From contig CAIOSS010001056.1 of assembly GCA_903860995.1 (NCBI GenBank), positions 1-11,069 on the forward strand: 11,069 nt of DNA, in the 5' to 3' direction. Source of the DNA: an uncultured delta proteobacterium. GTDB lineage: Bacteria > Myxococcota_A > Polyangia > Polyangiales > Ga0077539. The notes under the pieces were generated by a model. The model did no database searches. It was not told the origin of the DNA and saw nothing but the letters and a program-made list of their open reading frames with translations. Below, piece by piece: positions 7,162 to 11,069 of this stretch. Within the stretch, counting starts at the first letter, position 1; each line of letters opens with the position of its first letter. A program made the position numbers and the translations under genes.

Positions 7162-7782
7162 ATGGCTCCCATCCTCATCGCGGCGGCGCTCTCCCTCCTC
7201 GGCCTCCTCGCGCTCATCGCGCGGCTGCTCCTCGACCGCGGGGCGGTCCGCCGGCGCGTCGCCGACCGCGACATGGTGACGGCCCACTGGGAGTCGCTGG
7301 TGATGCAGCGCCGCGACCTGCGCCTCGCCGTCGACGCCCTCGGCGTGCCCACCCTGCACGGCCGCGCCGGGGCCATCCCGTACACCATCCAGGTGAGCGC
7401 GCCCGACGGGCCGTGGGGCGGGCGCCCGCTCGCGCACGCCTCCTCCCTCGCCGCCGCAGCCCGCATCAGCCTCGGGCGCAAGGGCGAGCGCGAGCTCCCG
7501 GTGCCGAGCCTGCCCGCGGCGCTCACCACCGGCGACGAGGAGTTCGACGCGGTCTTCGACCTGCGCTGCGACGACCCCGACGGGGCCCGCGCCCGCGTGG
7601 GGCGCGAGGTGCGCGCGGCGCTGCTGAGCATCCCCGGGGCCTTCGCCTGGGTCGACGCCGGCGGACTGCGGGTCGACCTCGGCGCCTCCGCCACCACCAT
7701 CGACCACGCGCTCCTCGACTCCCTCCGCGACGTGCTGCAAGGCGTCGGGGCCGCCCCCCCGCCGGCCGTCGCCGCGGGTTAG
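7162..7782 (+). CDS. Hypothetical single-pass membrane protein
   Basis: I do not recognise this 206-aa protein. ATG 7162 was chosen because it puts a hydrophobic segment (residues 4-24, ILIAAALSLLGLLALIARLLL) right at the N-terminus and CGGAAG lies just upstream; the in-frame ATG at 7111 would add 17 residues of low plausibility (MQGGRCAPRSCY). After the segment comes a positively charged stretch (DRGAVRRR), which predicts an N-out/C-in anchor with a soluble cytoplasmic domain of about 175 residues. That domain reads as alternating strands and helices with conserved-looking blocks GVPTLHGRAGAIPYTIQVS and SIPGAFAWVDAGGLRVDL, and ends in an Ala/Pro tail. No catalytic motif is evident. It diverges from hisB; the next gene is 61 bases downstream, with a promoter-like element in between, so it may be monocistronic. 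Confidence 0.75.
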   Translation: MAPILIAAALSLLGLLALIARLLLDRGAVRRRVADRDMVTAHWESLVMQRRDLRLAVDALGVPTLHGRAGAIPYTIQVSAPDGPWGGRPLAHASSLAAAARISLGRKGERELPVPSLPAALTTGDEEFDAVFDLRCDDPDGARARVGREVRAALLSIPGAFAWVDAGGLRVDLGASATTIDHALLDSLRDVLQGVGAAPPPAVAAG

Positions 7783-7821
7783 GTCTCCCTCGTCGGCGCC
7801 CGTCGCGGCGGGTCGCGGGAT

Positions 7822-7832
7822 GGTGTTAGGGT
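7822..7832 (+). promoter_or_regulatory. Promoter-like extended -10 element (GGTGTTAGGGT)
   Basis: TG-T-TAGGGT (TG at 7824-7825, hexamer 7827-7832) resembles an extended -10 box. It lies 11 bases before ATG 7844, which would put the transcription start only a few bases before the start codon, giving a nearly leaderless mRNA. No clear -35 was found 17 bases upstream. The same motif recurs at 8227-8237 before the next gene, which is the main support. Confidence 0.45.
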
Positions 7833-7843
7833 CCGCGCCCACC

Positions 7844-8200
7844 ATGCGCCCGCTGCTCACCGCCCTCGCCCTGTCCGCGCTCGTCGGCTGCGCCGATGAT
7901 GTGCCCTACAAGAACTGCTCGCGCATCGACATCTGCGGCGGCGGCAGCACCCCGCTGTGCCTCTCGACCACGGCGCCGTCGGGGCGCACCGCGCTCTTCT
8001 GCACGGCGCGCTGCACCACCCCCGCGGCCAGCGCCCCCACCTCCGAGTGCCCTGACAACAGCGCCTGCGTCGCCGTCAACGGCGGCGGGCCGTACTGCCT
8101 GCTGCGCTGCGCCGCGGACACCGACTGCCCGTTCACCAACGGCGCGTGCCTCGTCACGGCCGACTCCATGGGGACGCGGGTCTGCACCGTGCGGCCGTGA
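7844..8200 (+). CDS. Small cysteine-rich lipoprotein
   Basis: ATG 7844 gives 118 aa starting MRPLLTALALSALVGC, a short signal peptide with lipobox LVGC and Cys16 as the lipidation site; the upstream GTG frame start at 7820 would bury it. The mature part is small and holds twelve further cysteines in pairs (NC..IC, LC, FC..RC, EC..AC, YC..RC, DC..AC, VC), an even number consistent with up to six disulfides in an extracytoplasmic domain. The CxxDSACV and CAADTDCP blocks resemble the Cys-rich modules common in myxobacterial lipoproteins, whose roles are mostly unknown. No catalytic motif. There is no Shine-Dalgarno sequence before the ATG, matching the near-leaderless promoter proposed at 7822-7832. 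The gene is followed by a 60-base gap with another copy of that element, so it is probably a separate unit from the signalling cassette. Confidence 0.82.
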   Translation: MRPLLTALALSALVGCADDVPYKNCSRIDICGGGSTPLCLSTTAPSGRTALFCTARCTTPAASAPTSECPDNSACVAVNGGGPYCLLRCAADTDCPFTNGACLVTADSMGTRVCTVRP

Positions 8201-8226
8201 TTGGGCGTTCCAACGGCGCGCGCAAC

Positions 8227-8237
8227 GGTGCTAGGGT
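8227..8237 (+). promoter_or_regulatory. Promoter-like extended -10 element (GGTGCTAGGGT)
   Basis: TG-C-TAGGGT (hexamer 8232-8237) stands 23 bases before the TTG start of the kinase gene, in the short gap after the lipoprotein stop. A weak GTTCCA (8208-8213), 18 bases upstream, might act as -35. It is identical over 10 of 11 positions to the element at 7822-7832. It would drive the three-gene partner-switching cassette. Confidence 0.45.
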
Positions 8238-8260
8238 GACCGCCGAAAGACGGTGAGGCG

Positions 8261-8731
8261 TTGCCGCTGAGGTTCACAGCCAGCGTTCCGGGCGAGCTGC
8301 GGTTCCGCGACCTGGTCGGGTCGATGGTCCGCGCAGTTTGTCTCCGCGTCGAGCGAGACGCCGGCTGCGCGGGCCTGGAGTGGCGGCTGATGAGCGCCTA
8401 CAACGAGGCCTTCAACAACATCGTCGAGCACGCCTACGCGGTCGACCCGGGCGAGGTCGAGGTGGTGCTGCTGGTGGATGATGAGGAGGTGGTCCTCCGC
8501 ATGACCGACCAGGGCGCGGGCTTCGACTTCGAAGACGCCGGGGCCCGCGACGAGGCGCCCGCGCTCGAAACCCTCTCCGAAGGGGGCATGGGGCTCTTCA
8601 TCATCCGCAGTGCCATGTCGTCCGTCACCTACGAGCGCCGCCAGGACAAGAACCTCCTCACCATGACCAAGACTCTCTCCGAATGCGCGGCGCCGACGTC
8701 CGCGTCCTCCCATGGGGATCCCCGATGCTGA
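8261..8731 (+). CDS. RsbW/SpoIIAB-like ATP-binding anti-sigma factor / serine kinase
   Basis: The 156-aa product is a GHKL-fold (HATPase_c_2 type) protein. The N box is EAFNNIVEHAY (49-59: Glu49, Asn52, Asn53, Glu56), the G1 box is DQGAGFDF (83-90), and the G2 box is GGMGLFII (108-115), all intact, so ATP binding and kinase activity are expected. In the known systems such proteins bind a sigma factor, or phosphorylate and thereby inactivate their STAS antagonist. TTG 8261 is the start because an in-frame TGA lies at 8237-8239 and the first ATG (8324) would remove the conserved N-terminal strand; GGTGAGG just before it is unusually close to the TTG. The domain ends near residue 139; a short Ser/Ala/Cys tail covers the ribosome binding site of the STAS gene, whose ATG overlaps this stop by 7 nt. 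No sigma factor gene adjoins, so the target is unknown. Confidence 0.9.
   Translation: MPLRFTASVPGELRFRDLVGSMVRAVCLRVERDAGCAGLEWRLMSAYNEAFNNIVEHAYAVDPGEVEVVLLVDDEEVVLRMTDQGAGFDFEDAGARDEAPALETLSEGGMGLFIIRSAMSSVTYERRQDKNLLTMTKTLSECAAPTSASSHGDPRC
8711..8727 (+). promoter_or_regulatory. Hairpin covering ribosome binding site and start of the STAS gene
   Basis: CATGGGGATCCCCGATG holds the ribosome binding site GGGGA (8714-8718) and the ATG at 8725, and is nearly self-complementary: CATGGG can pair with CCCGATG across a GATC loop with one bulged G. The DNA also contains the perfect palindrome GGGGATCCCC. The fold would hide the start until a ribosome translating the kinase gene opens it, which implies coupled translation of kinase and antagonist. 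Confidence 0.45.
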
Positions 8732-9063
8732 AGCATGAACTCACCGAGCAGGCTGGCGTGGTCGTCCTGCGGGTGCAGGAAGAGAACCTCGACGCCCTCA
8801 CCGTCCCGGAGGCGCGCCTCCTCGTCGAGCAGCTGGTCGAACGCGGCGGCATCAAGGTGGTGTTCGAGATGTCCGCGGTGAAGGTCATCGACAGCTCCGG
8901 GGTGGCCATCATCGTGTCGCTGTTCAAGCGGCTGCGCGCCCTCGGCGGCGCGGTGCGGGTGGCCGGCGTGGCCGGGCAGCCGAAGGACATCTTCGCGATG
9001 CTCCGGCTCGACCAGGCGCTGCCCATATTCCCCACGGCCGAAGAGGCGCTCAAGGGGTTCTGA
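8725..9063 (+). CDS. STAS-domain anti-sigma factor antagonist (RsbV/SpoIIAA-like)
   Basis: A single STAS domain of 112 aa, the usual length for free-standing antagonists. ATG 8725 is preferred over the frame start at 8683 because GGGGA lies 6 nt upstream and the protein then begins at the first STAS strand (VVVLRVQEENLDA). The signature VIDSSGVAIIVSLFKRL starts at residue 54; Ser58 in D56-S57-S58-G59 is in the place of the serine that is phosphorylated in SpoIIAA. In its unphosphorylated form it should bind the upstream kinase and release that kinase's target; phosphorylation by the kinase switches it off and the downstream phosphatase restores it. The typical C-terminal part DIFAMLRLDQALPIFPTAEEAL (89-109) is present. 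It overlaps the kinase gene by 7 nt and is followed after 7 nt by the phosphatase gene, a tight operon. Confidence 0.93.
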   Translation: MLKHELTEQAGVVVLRVQEENLDALTVPEARLLVEQLVERGGIKVVFEMSAVKVIDSSGVAIIVSLFKRLRALGGAVRVAGVAGQPKDIFAMLRLDQALPIFPTAEEALKGF

Positions 9064-9070
9064 TCGCGCC

Positions 9071-10873
9071 GTGGCCAGCATCGTCACCCTCGGCCCCACC
9101 GACGTCGGCAAGGTGTACCGCCTCGACGCCGGGGAGTGCCTGCTCGGCCGGCGGCTCGACTGCCACATCTGCATCCCCGACCAGCGCATCTCGCGGCGGC
9201 ACGCGCGCATCCGCCGCGAGGGCGACGGCTACGCGCTCGAAGACCTCGGGAGCTGCAACGGGTCCTTCGTCAACGGCCGGCGCATCCAGGGGAGCGCGCG
9301 GCTGCGGCACGGCGACGAGGTGGAGATCGGCGCGTCGCGCTTCCGCATCGACCTGAGCGACGACATGGTGGCGCAGGCCGAGAGCACCTCGGTGCGCATC
9401 ACCCAGGACACCGCCGAGCACACCCTCAGCATGATCGAGGTGGCGCACCTCGGGCTGAGCCTCAAGCCCAGCCTGTCGCCCTCGGCCAGCAAGGGCGCCT
9501 CCGACCGGCCCATCGACGCCGCGCGGCTCGAACGCAAGCTCCAGGCGATGTACCGGATCTCGGAGACGGTCGCGAGCACGCTCGACGCCAACGCCCTGCT
9601 GGAGAAGGTCTGCGGAATACTGTTGGAGGTATTCCCGCAGGCGTCGGCGGTGGCGGCGGTGACCTTCGACCAGCGCTCGCGGCAGCTTCGCACGCAGGCT
9701 GCGCGGCGCCGCAAGGGCCGGGAGACGCCCGGCGGCGGCCAGACCATGGACATCTCGCAGCAGGTGGTCGACCGGGTGCTGCGCCAGGGGCACTCGGTGC
9801 TGCTGCGCGCGACCACCGACACGCCCATCAGCCCGATGGACACCCTGGTCATCAAGAACCCGCTGTTGATGCCCATGCCCGACGGCACGGTGCCGCCGGT
9901 GGAGGAGGGGGCCGTGGGGTGGCGCATGGGGGCGCCGCTGTCGTTCCGCGGCGAGCACCTGGGCATCCTGCACGTCGACGCGGAGACGGCCCTCGGGTAC
10001 TTCACCCAGGACGACCTCGACCTGCTCCAGGGCCTCGCCAGCCAGTCGGGCATCGCGCTGCACCTCATCGGGCTGCACCACCGCCTGCTCGCCCGCGAGC
10101 GCCTCGACTACGACCTGCGGCTGGCCCGGCAGATCCAGCGCAACCTGCTGCCGCGCGAGCCGCCGAAGGTGTCGGGGCTCGACTTCGCGGTGCACTACGA
10201 GCCTGCGTTTCACGTCGGCGGCGACTTCTACGACTTCCTGTGGCTCGACCCCACGCGCCTCGCGATGGTGGTCGGCGACGTCTCGGGCAAGGCCATCTCC
10301 GGGGCCCTCTTCATGGCGCGCGTCACCAGCGAGATCCGCTTCGCGGCGCCGGTGGAGTCGCACCCGCGGCGGATCATCCAGCGGGTCAACCGCGCGCTCT
10401 CGGAGGTGGCCGAGGACGGGATGTTCGTCACGATGGTGTTCCTGTCGCTCGATTTGACGCAGCAGATCCTGCGCTTCTCGAACGCCGGTCACACCACGCC
10501 GTTGCTGCTGCGCGGGGGGCGGGTGACGCCGCTGGAGTACGCCGAGGCGCGCTGCCTGCCGGTGGGCGTCGAGGCCCGGGTGGAGGTGGCCGAGGCGCAG
10601 GTCAAGCTGCTGCCGGGCGACGTGCTGGTGCTCTACACCGACGGCATCATCGAGGCGCGCTCGATGGCGGGCGAGTTCTACGGGGTCGAGCGGCTGCACG
10701 CGGTGCTGGAGCGCACCGGCGGCTCGGCGCGGCAGGTGCTCGAGGCGGTGCTGGGCGACCTCGACAAGTTCGTGGAAGACGCGCCGCAGGCCGACGACCA
10801 GACCGTGGTGTGCGTGGCCGTGAGCGAGGCGTCGTCGAAGAGGTTCGAGAGCGTGCTGCCCGCGCGGGGGTGA
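9071..10873 (+). CDS. FHA-GAF-PP2C (SpoIIE/RsbU-type) serine phosphatase
   Basis: The 600-aa protein has three parts. Residues 1-97 form an FHA domain with the phosphothreonine-binding residues in place: GR at 26-27, SRRH at 41-44, NG at 63-64 and 68-69. Residues about 150-335 are GAF-like, with an acidic/Pro insertion around 255-280 before GAPLSFRGEHLGILHVD. A helical linker (338-362, ARQIQRNLLP) leads to a PP2C phosphatase of the SpoIIE/RsbU class: VGGDFYDF (382-389), VVGDVSGKAISGAL (400-413), SNAGHTTPLLL (470-480), LYTDGIIEA (521-529), ADDQTVV (574-580). All metal-binding aspartates appear present. Its likely substrate is the phospho-STAS protein encoded immediately upstream. FHA input would tie activity to a threonine kinase substrate or to autophosphorylation; no such kinase is in the window. 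GTG 9071 is the start, 7 nt after the STAS stop; AAGGGG lies 13 nt upstream. Confidence 0.93.
   Translation: MASIVTLGPTDVGKVYRLDAGECLLGRRLDCHICIPDQRISRRHARIRREGDGYALEDLGSCNGSFVNGRRIQGSARLRHGDEVEIGASRFRIDLSDDMVAQAESTSVRITQDTAEHTLSMIEVAHLGLSLKPSLSPSASKGASDRPIDAARLERKLQAMYRISETVASTLDANALLEKVCGILLEVFPQASAVAAVTFDQRSRQLRTQAARRRKGRETPGGGQTMDISQQVVDRVLRQGHSVLLRATTDTPISPMDTLVIKNPLLMPMPDGTVPPVEEGAVGWRMGAPLSFRGEHLGILHVDAETALGYFTQDDLDLLQGLASQSGIALHLIGLHHRLLARERLDYDLRLARQIQRNLLPREPPKVSGLDFAVHYEPAFHVGGDFYDFLWLDPTRLAMVVGDVSGKAISGALFMARVTSEIRFAAPVESHPRRIIQRVNRALSEVAEDGMFVTMVFLSLDLTQQILRFSNAGHTTPLLLRGGRVTPLEYAEARCLPVGVEARVEVAEAQVKLLPGDVLVLYTDGIIEARSMAGEFYGVERLHAVLERTGGSARQVLEAVLGDLDKFVEDAPQADDQTVVCVAVSEASSKRFESVLPARG
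9608..9642 (+). other. Hairpin of rare codons inside the phosphatase gene
   Basis: The arms CTGCGGAATAC (9610-9620) and GTATTCCCGCAG (9629-9640) pair over 11 bp with one bulged C and an 8-base loop; a G-U and a G-C pair extend it to 13 bp. The core GGAATAC/GTATTCC is a perfect DNA inverted repeat. The codons covering it (residues 180-190, CGILLEVFPQ) include GGA, ATA, TTG and GTA, which are avoided elsewhere in this G/C-ending gene. It lies in the first helices of the GAF-like domain. Function unknown. Confidence 0.5.
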
Positions 10874-10937
10874 CCGCGGCGACGTGGGCGAGCGCGAACT
10901 CCCCGCGGCCGGCGATATGGTCGTCGCGCCTTCGCCC

Positions 10938-11036
10938 ACGCGGGTGCTGTGCTGACGGGCTGACTCGCGCCGCCGGTCCGGGAGCACCCGTAAGGCCGGC
11001 AGCGATCGGTCTCGCCGGTAGGGGGAGCACCCGCGT
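10938..11036. repeat. Inverted/direct copies of an AGCACCCG motif
   Basis: ACGCGGGTGCT (10938-10948) is the exact reverse complement of AGCACCCGCGT (11026-11036), an 11-bp inverted repeat with a 77-base spacer. A further copy of the second arm, GGGAGCACCCG, occurs at 10980-10990 and again at 11023-11033, 43 bases apart. Together they could form alternative stems, or mark a dispersed repeat element or protein-binding array. Confidence 0.5.
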
Positions 11037-11048
11037 CGGGTACGTGAC

Positions 11049-11069
11049 CTCACCCCCAGCCCCCTCTCC
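11049..11069. repeat. C-rich string resembling half of a dispersed palindromic repeat, cut by window edge
   Basis: The window ends in CT followed by CACCCCCAGCCCCCTCTCC. Strings of the form CTCACCCC(N)GCCCCTCTCC are known as arms of high-copy intergenic repeats in many GC-rich bacterial genomes, usually followed by the complementary arm. The second arm would lie beyond the window, so this is only suggestive. Confidence 0.4.

Larger units (their letters stand above)
10874..11069. other. Non-coding right end with short repeats
   Basis: No gene is supported here. After the phosphatase stop there is no classic terminator (no hairpin followed by a T-run). The stretch holds inverted and direct copies of AGCACCCG, a weak CCGGC...GCCGG stem (10996-11018), and a C-rich string at the very edge. 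Long antisense open frames cross it but read as shadows. Confidence 0.6.

Noticed and set aside
10874..10908. CCGCGG pair as a rho-independent terminator after the phosphatase gene
   Set aside because: Only six bp, a loop of more than 20 bases and no following T-run.
9050..11053. A long minus-strand open frame of more than 600 codons opposite the phosphatase gene
   Set aside because: It is full of His, Arg, Ala and Val as expected for the complement of a G/C-ending frame, has no recognisable domain, and lies opposite a gene with clear FHA and PP2C motifs.
1..11069. CRISPR array, tRNA, transposon or toxin-antitoxin module
   Set aside because: No regularly spaced repeats, cloverleaf, transposase motif or small toxin/antitoxin pair was found on either strand.

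Overview
The window is very GC-rich DNA with third codon positions almost always G or C, from a Gram-negative bacterium with an outer membrane (TonB-dependent receptor, lipoproteins). A myxobacterial (Myxococcota) source is the best guess. It rests on Asp/Ser/Gly-rich lipoprotein linkers, a small Cys-rich lipoprotein, and an FHA-GAF-PP2C signalling protein. This is inference from gene style; no taxonomic marker is present.

Left part (1-3579, plus strand): the 3' portion of a FecA-like TonB-dependent receptor, cut by the window edge, then a lipoprotein carrying six delta-60 repeats. Between them lies a short, unusually AT-rich gap with a direct repeat and a small palindrome.

Middle (3601-7057, minus strand): a compact histidine operon in the order hisB-hisH-hisA-hisF, followed by a gene for a small tail-anchored membrane protein. 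Most junctions are 4-nt ATGA/GTGA stop-start overlaps, and hisA/hisF are 1 nt apart, so translational coupling is likely. HisH and HisF form the IGP synthase heterodimer, HisA makes its substrate and HisB uses its product, so four consecutive activities of the pathway are encoded here. hisG, hisD, hisC and hisI/E are absent and must lie elsewhere. The last gene is not a histidine enzyme; its N-terminal half looks like a remnant protein-kinase C-lobe without catalytic residues.

Right part (7162-10873, plus strand): a small membrane protein of unknown function divergent from hisB, a Cys-rich lipoprotein, then a three-gene partner-switching cassette. This consists of an RsbW/SpoIIAB-like ATP-binding serine kinase, an RsbV/SpoIIAA-like STAS antagonist, and an FHA-GAF-PP2C phosphatase of the RsbU/SpoIIE type. 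The expected logic is that the kinase phosphorylates the STAS protein on Ser, the phosphatase reverses this in response to FHA/GAF input, and the unphosphorylated STAS protein titrates the kinase away from its target. No sigma factor is present, so the output is unknown.

The last ~195 bases are non-coding, with inverted and direct copies of an AGCACCCG motif, and end in a C-rich string resembling half of a dispersed repeat. The signals most worth a second look are a 13-bp hairpin made of rare codons inside the phosphatase gene, the kinase-like orphan in the his operon, a repeated TGNTAGGGT promoter-like element, and a hairpin over the STAS start site. I saw no tRNA, rRNA, CRISPR array, transposase or integrase gene.
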